Origin: Brevundimonas basaltis | GTDB lineage: Bacteria > Pseudomonadota > Alphaproteobacteria > Caulobacterales > Caulobacteraceae | NCBI RefSeq assembly: GCF_014202075.1 | Contig: NZ_JACHFZ010000001.1 | Span: forward strand, 186,001-250,000 | Direction: 5' to 3' | DNA: 64,000 nt | Shown: positions 8,866 to 18,206 of the stretch, piece after piece | How positions within the stretch are numbered: the first letter of the stretch is position 1 | How the letters are laid out: each line of letters starts with the position of its first letter | Notes under the pieces: model-generated | Databases searched by the model: none | The model's input: only the letters and a program-made list of their open reading frames with translations | What the model was told of the DNA's origin: nothing | Program-made: the position numbers and the translations under genes

Positions 8866-10356
8866 ATGCGAATCGGTCAGGCTGCACCTATGAGCTCCTC
8901 CGCGGACGATCAGAACGAGCCCTGGCTGACGCCGGGACAGAATTGCTGGCGGGTCGAAACCGCCGGCCGTCTGGCCGTGCTGATGGAGAACGAAGCCTAT
9001 TTTGACGCCCTTCGCTCGGCTCTCGAAAAGGCCCGGCGCTCGGTGGTGATGCTTGGCTGGCAGTTCGATCCGCGCACCCGGCTCGACCCCGAAACCCTGC
9101 CCGACGACCACCAGGCCCAGATCGGCCACCAGCTGCGCATGATGGTCAGGGCGCGGCCCGAGCTCGATGTCCGGCTGCTGATCTGGAAATCCCCGCTGGT
9201 CATCGCCGCCTCGCAGGGCTTCTTCCCCCATCGCGCCCAGAGCTGGTTCCGCAAGCGGACGGTGGAGCTTCGACTCGACAACCTCAGCCCGCCCGGAGCC
9301 TGTCACCATCAGAAGGTGGTCATCATCGACGACGCCGTGGCCTTCTGCGGCGGCGGAGATGTCGCCACCGACCGCTGGGACTCGGTCGAACATCTCGATG
9401 GCGATCCACGCCGTTGCCAGCCGTCCGGACGGATTTCGCCGCCCCGGCACGAGGTCATGTGCGTGATGGATGGTCCCGCCGCCCGGGCCCTTGGCGACCT
9501 CGCCCGCGAGCGCTGGTTCCGATCCTCCTCCGAGCGCGTGGTCGCGGGAGAGGGGGACAGCGATCCCTGGCCCGACGGCGTCGAGCCTGACCTTCTGGAC
9601 ACGCCGGTCGGCATCGCCCGGACCGAGCCGGGCTGGCGGGGCCGGCGCGAGGTGCGCGAGAACGAGGCCCTGCATCTCGACGCCATTCGTCGGGCCAAGC
9701 GATTGATCTACCTCGAGAACCAGTATTTCACCTCGCCGAGGATCGCCGCCGCCCTGGCCGAACGTCTCGTCGAGCCGGACAGCCCGGAGGTCGTGCTGGT
9801 CTCCACCGGAGCCAGCCCCAGCTGGTTCGACCAGATCACCATGGACACCGCCCGCTCGGAAGTTCTGTTCCGGCTTGAGCAGGCCGATCGCAACAATCGT
9901 TTCTTCGCCTTCGCACCGCACACGCTCGAGGGCGAGCGGATCATCGTCCACGCCAAGGTGTCGATCTACGACGACGAGGTGCTTCGCGTCGGCTCGACCA
10001 ATCTGAACAACCGGTCTTTCGGCTTCGACAGCGAGTGCGACATCGCTGCGGTCCCGACGACCGACGAGGGGCGGGCGGCCATTCGCCGCTTCCGCCACCG
10101 CACTATCGGACATTGGATCGGGGAGAGCGCCGACGAGTTCGCCGCCGCCGAGGCGCTGTTCGGATCGGTTGGCGAGGCCATCCAGCGCTTCGATACGGGG
10201 CGCATGCAGGCGCTCGGCGCCACGCCGCCCTCGGCCATCGAGCAGTTCATCGCCGAGTTCCAGCTGGGCGACCCGATTTCGCCTTCCGACGCCTTCCGCC
10301 CGTGGAAGCGCCGCAGCCGGTCGCAGCGCGCCCCTCAGCCCCTGATCAGGTCCTGA
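8866..10356 (+). CDS. Phospholipase D-like protein with two HKD motifs
   Basis: A 496-residue member of the phospholipase D superfamily. Both catalytic HKD motifs are intact: H148-x-K150 in HHQKVVIIDD and H362-x-K364 in VHAKVSIYDD. Two such motifs form one active site in cardiolipin synthases, phospholipases D and phosphatidyltransferases. No membrane segment is evident, so a soluble or peripheral enzyme is likely. An alternative start at 8890 (MSSSADD) is possible, and neither has a clear ribosome site. The gene faces an EEP-family gene with an 11-bp overlap of 3' ends. In E. coli, genes of these two types sit together as ybhP-clsB, which supports a membrane lipid role by inference. Confidence 0.88.
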   Translation: MRIGQAAPMSSSADDQNEPWLTPGQNCWRVETAGRLAVLMENEAYFDALRSALEKARRSVVMLGWQFDPRTRLDPETLPDDHQAQIGHQLRMMVRARPELDVRLLIWKSPLVIAASQGFFPHRAQSWFRKRTVELRLDNLSPPGACHHQKVVIIDDAVAFCGGGDVATDRWDSVEHLDGDPRRCQPSGRISPPRHEVMCVMDGPAARALGDLARERWFRSSSERVVAGEGDSDPWPDGVEPDLLDTPVGIARTEPGWRGRREVRENEALHLDAIRRAKRLIYLENQYFTSPRIAAALAERLVEPDSPEVVLVSTGASPSWFDQITMDTARSEVLFRLEQADRNNRFFAFAPHTLEGERIIVHAKVSIYDDEVLRVGSTNLNNRSFGFDSECDIAAVPTTDEGRAAIRRFRHRTIGHWIGESADEFAAAEALFGSVGEAIQRFDTGRMQALGATPPSAIEQFIAEFQLGDPISPSDAFRPWKRRSRSQRAPQPLIRS

Positions 10357-11080
10357 ACTCGAAGTCGACGACCAGCGGCAGGTGATCCGACGCCGCGCGG
10401 GCGAGGGGAGAGAAGGGCGCCGTCACCCCGGTCACCGCCAGTTCCGGGCTGGTGAAGCAGTGATCGATGCGGATGGCCGGGAAGCTCGACGGAAAGGTCT
10501 TCACCGAGGGCCGCACCCCCAGTTCGCGCTGACAGTCCGACAGCCGCCGCGCCAGCGCCTGATATGGCCGTGTGATCGAGGTGGCGTTGAAATCACCGGC
10601 CAGCAGGGTGGGACCCTTGCACGATGGATGGCCGAGCCAGCCCTCGCCCAGCAGCGCCGCCGCCTGCAGCCGCTGCTCCCGCGGCACCAGCCCCAGATGG
10701 GTGTTGATGACGTTCAGGGTGACGCCGTCGAAATCGATCGCCGCCCACAGCGCGCCCCTCGGCTCCAGTCCCGGGATGCCCCGGACCGTCGGCAGCGGTC
10801 CCGACTTGATCAACCGCTCCGGGCGAAGCGTCAGGATCGCGTCCCCGTACTCTTCCGTCTCGACCGTCATGGCCGCGTGGAAGTGGAACGTCATGGCCAA
10901 CCGCTCCGCGATGGCGCTGGCCTGGTCGACCATGCCGGTCCGGGCGCGCCCGACATCCAGTTCCTGCAGGCAGACGATGTCCGGCTCGTGCTCGGCGATG
11001 ACGTCCGCGATCCGCCCGACATCCAGTCGGCGATCGACGCCGACGCAGCGGTGAACATTGTAGGTCAGCAGGCGGGGCAT
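10346..11080 (-). CDS. Endonuclease/exonuclease/phosphatase (EEP) family protein
   Basis: A 244-residue soluble protein of the EEP superfamily. Visible motifs are LLTYNVHRCVG at the N-terminus (the conserved Asn), LQELD (metal-binding Glu near residue 40), the NTHLG segment, AGDFNA (Asp/Asn pair) and the C-terminal SDHLPLVVD with the catalytic His. The family includes nucleases and phospholipid or inositol phosphatases, so the substrate is open. The closest architecture is YbhP-like. Its 3' end overlaps the convergent phospholipase D-like gene by 11 bp, and the pairing hints at a shared role in membrane lipid metabolism. Confidence 0.85.
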   Translation of the reverse strand: MPRLLTYNVHRCVGVDRRLDVGRIADVIAEHEPDIVCLQELDVGRARTGMVDQASAIAERLAMTFHFHAAMTVETEEYGDAILTLRPERLIKSGPLPTVRGIPGLEPRGALWAAIDFDGVTLNVINTHLGLVPREQRLQAAALLGEGWLGHPSCKGPTLLAGDFNATSITRPYQALARRLSDCQRELGVRPSVKTFPSSFPAIRIDHCFTSPELAVTGVTAPFSPLARAASDHLPLVVDFEFRT

Positions 11081-11173
11081 GAAGTCCTGGGAACGGCCGG
11101 AACGCTCTGTGGGGCTCGGGCTAGGCCATTTCGAGGCGGAATGCGACCCCCGGCGGCGCGTTCCGGCGGCGGC

Positions 11174-11866
11174 TCAGATGACCACCAGCCGGTCGGCCAC
11201 CTCGTTGGGATTCGACGATCCGGGCGGGAACTGGCCCGCCAGAACCTCGCCGCACAGGCCGACGGCCGCCTCGAAGCCCCCCGCCGGATCGCCGCGTTTC
11301 AGCCCTCGGGATAGGGCCTCGGCGGCGTCGCCCCAGACGGTCTGGTCGACGCGGGCGTGGATGCCCTCGTCGGCGACGATCTCCACCTGATGATCCACGA
11401 GCGCCGCGAAAATCAGTACGCCCGTGCGCGCCTCGGTGACGTGCAGACCGTGCGCCAGGAACTGCTGGATGGCGGCCTGACGCGTCCGGGCCCGCCGGAC
11501 CGCTCGGGGCGTGATCCAGCGTGTGACCGGGGGAATGCGGCTGATCAGATAGACGGCCAGAAACACCACCGCCTGGATCACTGCATAGGCGCCGAGGGCC
11601 TGGCCGGTCGACACCTCGCGCGCGGCGAGGTGGGCCGCCTCCCAACTGTCGCCGAAACCCGGGATCCATGCCGCCTCGAAGCCCAGCGGGATCAGGCTCA
11701 GCGGCAGGATCAGCGCCGCCGCCGCCGCCCAGCCCAACGACACGTCCCGATAGGACGACACCCGTCCGGCCAGCACGCAGAAGATTTCGCCCGAGGTGCG
11801 GGCTTCCGCCGCCGCGATGGCCGCCGCGATCCGGTCGTGGGCCTCGGTTGTCAGCTTGATCACCAT
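11174..11866 (-). CDS. TPM domain membrane protein (YgcG/DUF477 relative)
   Basis: A 230-residue protein with a TPM-type domain split around membrane segments. The N-terminal part (LTTEAHDRIAAAIAAAEART) is followed by two to three hydrophobic helices (about residues 50-70 and 95-120), then TEARTGVLIFAALVDHQVEIVAD, a typical TPM strand pattern. The start at 11866 overlaps the stop of the preceding TPM gene (ATGGTGA), and the upstream in-frame Arg-rich extension is an antisense artefact of that gene's Gly-rich tail. It is the third gene of the lemA-TPM-TPM cassette. Function is unknown; an envelope role is usual for this cassette. Confidence 0.85.
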   Translation of the reverse strand: MVIKLTTEAHDRIAAAIAAAEARTSGEIFCVLAGRVSSYRDVSLGWAAAAALILPLSLIPLGFEAAWIPGFGDSWEAAHLAAREVSTGQALGAYAVIQAVVFLAVYLISRIPPVTRWITPRAVRRARTRQAAIQQFLAHGLHVTEARTGVLIFAALVDHQVEIVADEGIHARVDQTVWGDAAEALSRGLKRGDPAGGFEAAVGLCGEVLAGQFPPGSSNPNEVADRLVVI

Positions 11867-12690
11867 CCGCCGGACGCGCCTCCGCCGCCGAAACCGCCCC
11901 CGCCGCCGCTGAAACCGCCGCCGCCGCCCCACGATGATCCCCCGCCTCCGCCGCGGCTGCTGCTGCGCAGGGCCTCGGCCGCCGCCCAGATCAGGATCGG
12001 GGCCACGCCCGAGCCGCGCCGGCGTCGACCGCCCCGGCCGAGGGCGCCGGCCATGCCGACGAACATCAGAAACAGGATCACCCCGATCATGATCAGCGGC
12101 CCCACCGGCACACCGGCCTTCGGCGTGTCAGCCGCCGTCGCCCGCGCTTGCGCCTCGGCCGGATCCAGCCGCAGCTGCGCCTCGATGGCCGCCACCCCCT
12201 GTTCGATGCCGCGCTCGAAATGACCGTCGCGGAACGACGGCAGGATCTCGTTGTGAATGATCAGGGCCGACAGGCCGTCGGTCAGGATCGGCTCGAGCCC
12301 GTAGCCGACCTCGATCCGCACCTTGCGCTCGTTGGGGGCCACGATCAGCAGGGCCCCGTTGTTCTCCCCGGCCTGGCCGATGCCCCACGCCCGTCCCAGC
12401 CGATAGCCGTAGTCCTCGATCTCGAGACCCTGCAGGCTGTCCAGGGTGACGACCACCAGCTGGTCCGAGGTGTCCCGCTCCAGCGCCTCCAGCCTGGCCG
12501 TGAGCCCGGCCTCCTTCTCCGGCGTCAGCAGCCGGGCCTGATCGACGACCCGGCCGGACAGGGCTGGAAACGCCACGTCCCTCGACCCCTGCGCTTCGGC
12601 GTCCGCAGCGAAGCCGGCCCAGACGACCGCCAGCAGCCCGAAAAGCAGGGCGGTCAGGCGGATCATTGAACGGGAGCGGGTTGAACTCAC
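11860..12690 (-). CDS. TPM domain protein with signal peptide and Gly-rich tail (YgcG-like)
   Basis: A 276-residue protein with an N-terminal signal sequence (LLFGLLAVVWAGFAADAEA), a periplasmic TPM domain (about residues 40-185, containing SGRVVDQARLL and NNGALLIVAP), one C-terminal membrane span (about 195-220) and a tail of GGGG/SGGG repeats ending in GGW. This layout is the standard YgcG/TPM form always found beside lemA. A GTG at 12690 overlaps the lemA stop (GTGA). An internal ATG at 12666 is an alternative start and would give a more typical signal peptide. Confidence 0.88.
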   Translation of the reverse strand: MSSTRSRSMIRLTALLFGLLAVVWAGFAADAEAQGSRDVAFPALSGRVVDQARLLTPEKEAGLTARLEALERDTSDQLVVVTLDSLQGLEIEDYGYRLGRAWGIGQAGENNGALLIVAPNERKVRIEVGYGLEPILTDGLSALIIHNEILPSFRDGHFERGIEQGVAAIEAQLRLDPAEAQARATAADTPKAGVPVGPLIMIGVILFLMFVGMAGALGRGGRRRRGSGVAPILIWAAAEALRSSSRGGGGGSSWGGGGGFSGGGGGFGGGGASGGW

Positions 12691-13358
12691 TGCGCCGGCG
12701 GCGCCGCGCCGGGGGTCGTCGCCGGGGCGTTCCCGCCCGGCCGCGCCGAATTCAGCGCGTCGAAGTTCACCGTCGGCGCGGTCTGCGCGGCGGTGGTCGC
12801 CTCGAACGGCTGCATCGGCTCTGACCCGCCGTGGATCGTGTTCGCCCAGATCACCGTCGGGAAAGTGCGCAGCGAGGTGTTATAGTCCCGCACCGCCTCG
12901 TTGTAGTCGATCCGCGCCACATTGATGCGGTTCTCTGTCCCCTCCAGCTGCGTCTGCAGCACGAGGAAGTTCTGGTTCGACTTCACCTCCGGATAACGTT
13001 CGACCACCAGCATCAGCCGGGACAGGGCTTCCGTCAGCTGCCCCTGCGCCGCCTGGAAGCGTTGCATGGCGCCCGGGTCGTTCAGCGTCTCCGGCGTCAC
13101 CGTCACGCCCGTGGCCTGGGCCCGCGCCTCGATGACCTCGGTCAGGATCGTGCGCTCCGAGATCGCCGCGCCCTGCACGGTGGCCACGAGCTGGGGCACC
13201 AGATCGGCCCGCCGCTGATACGCCGACTGCACATCGGCCCAGCGCGCCCTGGCCGCCTCTTCCTTGGTCGGGATGGCGTTGATGCCGCAGCCGGCCACGG
13301 CCGGCGTCAGGATCGCCACGGCGGCGATAGCGGCCGCCCGGGAGCTCATGGGATTCAT
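12687..13358 (-). CDS. lemA: LemA family lipoprotein
   Basis: A 223-residue LemA-fold protein with a lipoprotein signal: a hydrophobic N-terminus ending PAVAGC, so Cys24 is the likely lipidated residue. The helical LemA core is evident from QSAYQRRADLVPQLVATV, then ERYPEVKSNQNFLVL and the C-terminal YNTSLRTFP. A Pro/Ala-rich tail follows. The AGGAG ribosome site ahead of the ATG is good. It heads a three-gene set with two TPM proteins linked by overlapping stop/start codons. LemA proteins are associated with envelope homeostasis, but their biochemical role is unknown. Confidence 0.92.
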   Translation of the reverse strand: MNPMSSRAAAIAAVAILTPAVAGCGINAIPTKEEAARARWADVQSAYQRRADLVPQLVATVQGAAISERTILTEVIEARAQATGVTVTPETLNDPGAMQRFQAAQGQLTEALSRLMLVVERYPEVKSNQNFLVLQTQLEGTENRINVARIDYNEAVRDYNTSLRTFPTVIWANTIHGGSEPMQPFEATTAAQTAPTVNFDALNSARPGGNAPATTPGAAPPAQ

Positions 13359-13419
13359 CGTCGTCTCCTGACAGGGTGAAAACCCGGGAAACCGACTATC
13401 GGAGGTTAGGCGTCGCCGT

Positions 13420-14343
13420 TCAAGCGTCCAGCGCGTCCGGCTCCACCCCGGCCGAACGGCAGGCGGCCGTATAGGTGTTGGCCAGCAGGCAGGCGATGGT
13501 CATCGGGCCGACGCCGCCCGGCACCGGCGTGATGCGCCCGGCCGCCGCCGCCGCCTCTTCGAAGGCCACGTCGCCGACCACCCGGGTCTTGCCTTGCGCG
13601 GCCTTCATCGGATCGCGCGACGGGACCCGGTTGATGCCGACGTCGATCACCGTCGCGCCGGGCTTGATCCAGTCGCCGCGGATCATCTCGGCCCGGCCCA
13701 CGGCGGCCACCAGGATGTCGGCCGTGCGGCACAGGGCCGGCAGGTCGCGGGTCCGCGAATGGGCGATGGTCACGGTGCAGCTCTCGCCCAGCAGCAGCTG
13801 CGCCATCGGCTTGCCGACGATGTTGGAGCGGCCGACGATCACCGCATTCAGCCCCGACAGCTCGCCCAGCTCGGCCTTCAGCAGCATCAGGCAGCCCAGC
13901 GGCGTACACGGGACCAGCCCCGGCAGCCCCACCGCCAGCCGGCCCGCGTTGACGACATGGAAGCCGTCGACGTCCTTGTCGGGGTCGATCGCCCCCAGCA
14001 CCGCCGAAGCGTCGATGTGGCCCGGCAGCGGCAGCTGGACGAGAATGCCGTGAATGCCCTTGTCGGCGTTCAGCGCGGCGATCAGCGCCAGCAGCGTCTC
14101 CTGGTCCGTCTCGTCCGGCAGCCGGTGGGTGTCCGAGCGCATCCCCGCCCGCTGCGTCGTCTCGCCCTTGTTGCGGACGTAGATCTGGCTGGCCGGGTCC
14201 TCGCCGACGATGACGACCGCCAGCCCGGGCTTGATCCGGTGCTTCGCCTCCAGCCGGGCCGAGGCGGCGGCGACGCGCTCCACCAGTCCGGCGGCGAAGG
14301 CCTTGCCGTCGATGAGGGTCGCGCGGGCGGGGTCGGCCGTCAT
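13420..14343 (-). CDS. folD: Bifunctional methylenetetrahydrofolate dehydrogenase / methenyltetrahydrofolate cyclohydrolase
   Basis: FolD interconverts 5,10-methylene-, 5,10-methenyl- and 10-formyl-tetrahydrofolate, supplying one-carbon units for purines and formyl-Met-tRNA. At 307 residues it is full length. Signatures include the catalytic region with QIYVRNKGE (Lys near residue 60), [20 protein letters not shown], the NADP-binding [14 protein letters not shown], and the C-terminal [15 protein letters not shown]. It is cytoplasmic and appears to be a single transcription unit. Confidence 0.97.
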   Translation of the reverse strand: MTADPARATLIDGKAFAAGLVERVAAASARLEAKHRIKPGLAVVIVGEDPASQIYVRNKGETTQRAGMRSDTHRLPDETDQETLLALIAALNADKGIHGILVQLPLPGHIDASAVLGAIDPDKDVDGFHVVNAGRLAVGLPGLVPCTPLGCLMLLKAELGELSGLNAVIVGRSNIVGKPMAQLLLGESCTVTIAHSRTRDLPALCRTADILVAAVGRAEMIRGDWIKPGATVIDVGINRVPSRDPMKAAQGKTRVVGDVAFEEAAAAAGRITPVPGGVGPMTIACLLANTYTAACRSAGVEPDALDA

Positions 14344-14437
14344 GGTTCGGGTCCGTCGTCAGGAATGGTGCGGTGTGCGCGATTTACAGACGGGGCGGTT
14401 CGGCGTCTATGATCGAGGCCGTATTCAGGGGGACCGC

Positions 14438-16270
14438 ATGCGCCGTCACACCATCCTCGCCGCCGCCAGCTGCCTGGCGATCGTTCTCGCTGCGGGCTCC
14501 GCCCTGGCCCAGTCGGGACAGCCGCTGGCCGTCGGGACCACGGTGCAGGGGGCCATCGAGGAGGGCGACCAGACCGACGCCGAGGACGCGTACCGCTACG
14601 ACGACTACGCCGTCACGGCCCGGGCCGGGCAGCGCTTCGAGGCCATCCTCCGGTCGGGCGAGTTCGACGCCTGGCTGGAGGTCTTCCCGCCCGGAGAGTC
14701 GGCGGAGGCGCTCGGCTCGGACGACGACGGGCTCGGCGAGGGCACCGATTCCCGCCTGCGGTTCACCGCCCCCGAGGCCGGGACCTACATCCTCCGCGCC
14801 CGCCCCCTCTCGGGCTTGGAGGGCGGCGCCTATACGCTCAGCCTGACGGAGCGCCCGCCCGCGCCCCGCGCCCCGCGCCCCTCGGGCATCCGCCTCGGCC
14901 AGACCCTGAATGGCGAGCTGTCGGCCCGCGACCCGGAAACCGACGACGGCCGGCCCTACGACGCCTTCAGCTTCCGGGCCCGCCAGGGCGAGCGGTTCGC
15001 GGTGGCGCTGGACAGCGAGGCCTTCGACCCCGTGCTCCGCGTCGGCCGCAACGTCGACGGGGCCTTCGTCCAGCTGGCCGAAAACGACGACGGGCCGGAT
15101 TCGGGCCTGAACTCGCGTCTGATATTCACCGCCCCCGAGACCGGCGACTATCTGATCCGGGTGACGCCGCTGGATGCGGCCGGGACCGGCGCCTACAGCC
15201 TCGGTCTCCGCGAGGGTCCGCCGCCCGCGAGCGCCGAGCCCATCGCCATCGGCGCCACCGTCGAGGGCCAGTTGACCGGGAGCGACGGCAAGAGCGAGAG
15301 CGACACCCCGGCCGACGCCTGGCGGTTCGAGGGTCGCGAGGGCCAGCGCGTCCGCATCGACATGACGTCAGACGATTTCGACACCTATCTGGAACTGTTC
15401 GACGAGAACCGCGTCAGCCTCGACGAGGACGACGACGGCGGGCCGGCGGGCACCAACTCCCGCATCACCCTGACCCTGCCGCGAACCGGCGCCTACATCG
15501 TCGAGGCGCGGGCCTTCTCCGACGGGACCGGCGCCTACAGCCTGTCGGTCACCGAGGTGCAACCCGACCGGATGCCCGAGCCGATCGCTTTCGGCACCGC
15601 GTTGCAGGGCGAAATCGGCGAGGCCGACCCGCGCGATGACGATGACCGCGGTTTTGACGCCTTCACCTTCTCCGGCGTCCAGGGCCAGCGCATCCAGGCT
15701 ATCATGCGCTCCGGCGACTTCGACACCTATCTGCAGATCGGCAAGGCGGGCGGGGAGTTCTCCGCCCTCGAAGATGACGACGACGGCCTGATGGAAGGCA
15801 CGGATTCGCGCCTCAACTTCATCCTGCCCGAGGACGGCGAATACGTGCTGCGCGCCCTGCCGCTGGGTTCGGACGGCGAGGGCCTCTATTCGCTGGAATT
15901 GGTCGATCGGGGGCCCCAGCCCAAGGCCGGCAGTCTGCTCATCGGCTCCACGGCCTGGGGGACGCTGTCGGAGTCCGACGCCACCACCGACAGCAACAGC
16001 CATTATGACGCCTACCGCATTACCGCGCGCGAGGACGAGAAACTGCTCATCACCATGGTCTCGAACGACGTCGACAGCTTCGTCGCCATCGGCCGGGTCA
16101 AGGCCAACGGGGATTTCGAGGTGCTCGGCAGCGATGACGATGGCCTGACCGACACCCACGCCAAGCTCGAATGGACCGCCCCGGCTGACGGAACCTACGA
16201 GATCCGCGCGGGGGCCTATCAGCACGGCCAGACCGGGGTCTACGCCCTGACGGTCGAGAAGAAGCCCTGA
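14438..16270 (+). CDS. Secreted protein of five pre-peptidase C-terminal (PPC) repeats
   Basis: A 610-residue exported protein with a signal peptide (cleavage after ALA near residue 24) followed by five tandem beta-sandwich PPC domains of about 105-120 residues. Each starts with a segment like [15 protein letters not shown] and contains an FDxYLE strand, a Asp-rich [12 protein letters not shown] loop (probable Ca binding) and a GTYxLRA strand near its end. There is no protease or other catalytic domain, which is unusual, since PPC domains are normally C-terminal appendages of secreted peptidases. The ATG at 14438 is chosen because it starts the signal peptide. A two-repeat paralogue with a frameshift lies 1.2 kb downstream. 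Confidence 0.82.
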   Translation: MRRHTILAAASCLAIVLAAGSALAQSGQPLAVGTTVQGAIEEGDQTDAEDAYRYDDYAVTARAGQRFEAILRSGEFDAWLEVFPPGESAEALGSDDDGLGEGTDSRLRFTAPEAGTYILRARPLSGLEGGAYTLSLTERPPAPRAPRPSGIRLGQTLNGELSARDPETDDGRPYDAFSFRARQGERFAVALDSEAFDPVLRVGRNVDGAFVQLAENDDGPDSGLNSRLIFTAPETGDYLIRVTPLDAAGTGAYSLGLREGPPPASAEPIAIGATVEGQLTGSDGKSESDTPADAWRFEGREGQRVRIDMTSDDFDTYLELFDENRVSLDEDDDGGPAGTNSRITLTLPRTGAYIVEARAFSDGTGAYSLSVTEVQPDRMPEPIAFGTALQGEIGEADPRDDDDRGFDAFTFSGVQGQRIQAIMRSGDFDTYLQIGKAGGEFSALEDDDDGLMEGTDSRLNFILPEDGEYVLRALPLGSDGEGLYSLELVDRGPQPKAGSLLIGSTAWGTLSESDATTDSNSHYDAYRITAREDEKLLITMVSNDVDSFVAIGRVKANGDFEVLGSDDDGLTDTHAKLEWTAPADGTYEIRAGAYQHGQTGVYALTVEKKP

Positions 16271-16295
16271 CCCGGTCAACGGCGGAGTAGGCGTT

Positions 16296-17333
16296 ATGGA
16301 GACGACGACCGGCCGCAAGGACCAGCATCTCGACGTCATCCTCGCCGGCAAGGCGCGCCACGGCCGTTCGTCCGGTTTCGCCGATGTCCAATTCGTGCAC
16401 GAAGCCCTGCCGGACCTTGATCACGGCAAGATTGACCTCGGCGCCGACTTCCTTGGCCGGCGGCTGAAGGCGCCCCTTCTGATCAGCGCCATGACCGGCG
16501 GTCCGGCCCGGGCCGACGCCATCAACGCCCGTCTCGCCGAAGCCGCCCAGCATCTCGGCATCGCCCTGGCCGTCGGCTCGCAGCGGGCGGCGCTGCAGAC
16601 GGACGACCCGACCCCCGGCCTCGACATGGCCCTGCGCCTCAAGGCCCCCGACACGCCGATCCTCGCCAACATCGGCGCCGCCCAGCTGACCCGCGGCTTT
16701 GGCGTCGACGAGGCGCGGCGGGTGCTCGACATGATCGCCGCCGACGCCCTCGTCGTTCATCTCAACCCGCTGCAGGAGGCCTGCCAGCCCGAGGGCGACC
16801 GCGACTGGTGGGGCGTCGGCGCCGCGCTGGAGGCCCTGGTCAAGACGCTGGACGCGCCGGTGGTGGTCAAGGAGACCGGCGCGGGCGTCTCGGCCACGAC
16901 GGCGAAGCGGCTGGCCGACATGGGCGTGGCCGCCATCGACGTGGCCGGCGCCGGCGGCTCGAACTGGGCCATGGTCGAGGGCGAGCGGGCGGCGGATCCC
17001 GCCTGCAAGGCCCACGCCGCCGCCTTCGCGGACTGGGGCCTCCCCACCGCCCGCGCCATCGCCGAGGTCCGCGCCGCCTGCCCGAAGACCCTGATCATCG
17101 GCTCGGGCGGGATCGCCGACGGCGTCGACGCCGCGAAAGCTCTTCGCCTGGGCGCCGACATCGTCGGTCAGGCGGCCGGCGTCCTGAACGCCGCGACGGT
17201 CTCGACCGAGGCGGTGGTGGCGCATTTCCAGACCGTGATTCGCCAGTTGAGGACGGTGTGTTTCTGCACCGGCTCGGCCAATCTGACGGCGCTCAGGCGG
17301 GCCCCGTTGCAGATTGGAGGCGGTCTGGAATGA
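16296..17333 (+). CDS. fni: Isopentenyl-diphosphate delta-isomerase, type 2 (FMN-dependent)
   Basis: A cytoplasmic TIM-barrel flavoenzyme that interconverts IPP and DMAPP for isoprenoid synthesis. The 345-residue sequence carries the family signatures: RKDQHLD near the N-terminus (substrate phosphate binding), [45 protein letters not shown], and a GSGG phosphate/FMN site near residue 268. It lies 25 bp after the PPC gene on the same strand and before its broken paralogue. It is not surrounded by carotenoid genes here. Confidence 0.94.
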   Translation: METTTGRKDQHLDVILAGKARHGRSSGFADVQFVHEALPDLDHGKIDLGADFLGRRLKAPLLISAMTGGPARADAINARLAEAAQHLGIALAVGSQRAALQTDDPTPGLDMALRLKAPDTPILANIGAAQLTRGFGVDEARRVLDMIAADALVVHLNPLQEACQPEGDRDWWGVGAALEALVKTLDAPVVVKETGAGVSATTAKRLADMGVAAIDVAGAGGSNWAMVEGERAADPACKAHAAAFADWGLPTARAIAEVRAACPKTLIIGSGGIADGVDAAKALRLGADIVGQAAGVLNAATVSTEAVVAHFQTVIRQLRTVCFCTGSANLTALRRAPLQIGGGLE

Positions 17334-17436
17334 CGGGTCGGTTCTGTCAGGTATCGTGGGGTGCGCGACCCGGATTCGGCCTCACAGGATTGGTGGTTCT
17401 TGGGGACGCTGCGACGTCAACTCACGGGAAGATCAG

Positions 17437-18202
17437 ATGTATCGATTCACCGGTGCCCTTCTGGCGGGCAGCCTCCTTCTCGCCGCCGCACCCGCTGCGG
17501 CCCAGTCGGTCATCCGGCCTGGCGACAGCGTCCAGGGCTTCCTCGGCCGACTGGACCGGACGCTTGACGACGGCAGCTCCTATGACTGCTTCAACCTGCA
17601 AGCCCGCGCCGGCAATCAGATCGAAATCACCCTTCGATCGAACGAATTCGAATGCCTACCTCGCGGTCATCGAGGGGGCAGATTGTCCGGTGGGACGACC
17701 CTATGAGAGCGATGACGATAGCGCAGGCGGCACAAACGCCCGGGTGCGGATGACGCTCGGAACTGGCCCTTACTCCATCCGCGCCAACAGCCTGAGCGAA
17801 GGGGAGACGGGACGATACACTCTCGCTGTCGACCGGCTGCCGGCCGTCCAGCGCGTGCAGCCGGTCTATCTGGGACGAGCGTCCGCGCAACGGCTCGGCG
17901 AACTGACGGGTGACGATGCGATGGCGGACGACGAGTCCTACTTCGACTGCTACGCCTTCGACGTCCGGCAGGGTCAGACCGCTGGCATCGGCCTCACCTC
18001 CCAGGATTTCGACACCTATCTGTCGCTGCACGAGGGCGGGGTGTGCGATGCCGAGATTGCCTTTGACGACAATGGCTTGGGCGAGGGGACGGACGCCTAC
18101 ATCGAGCACACCTTCGAGAGGGGCGGGCGGTACTCGGTCCGCGCCAACAGCCTCGGTTCGGATGAGATCGGTCGCTATGGGTTCGTGATCGAGATCCGTT
18201 AG
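17437..18202 (+). pseudogene. Frameshifted secreted PPC-repeat protein
   Basis: The frame opens at 17437 (MYRFTGALLAG) with a clear signal peptide ending AAAQS and the first PPC domain, then breaks near 17650: reading continues as SNEFECLPRG to a stop at 17706, while the sequence AYLAVIEGADCP and a second PPC domain run on in the next frame to 18202. Removing one base around 17649-17653 restores a 255-residue two-domain protein with the FDTYL, Asp-rich and RYSVRAN signatures. It is a paralogue of the five-repeat protein upstream. The shift is either a true single-base insertion or a sequencing error; no slippery site is evident. Confidence 0.75.
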
Positions 18203-18206
18203 GGGC

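Noticed and set aside
17640-17660. Programmed frameshift in the small PPC gene
   Set aside because: No slippery heptamer or downstream stimulator is evident; a single inserted base explains the break.
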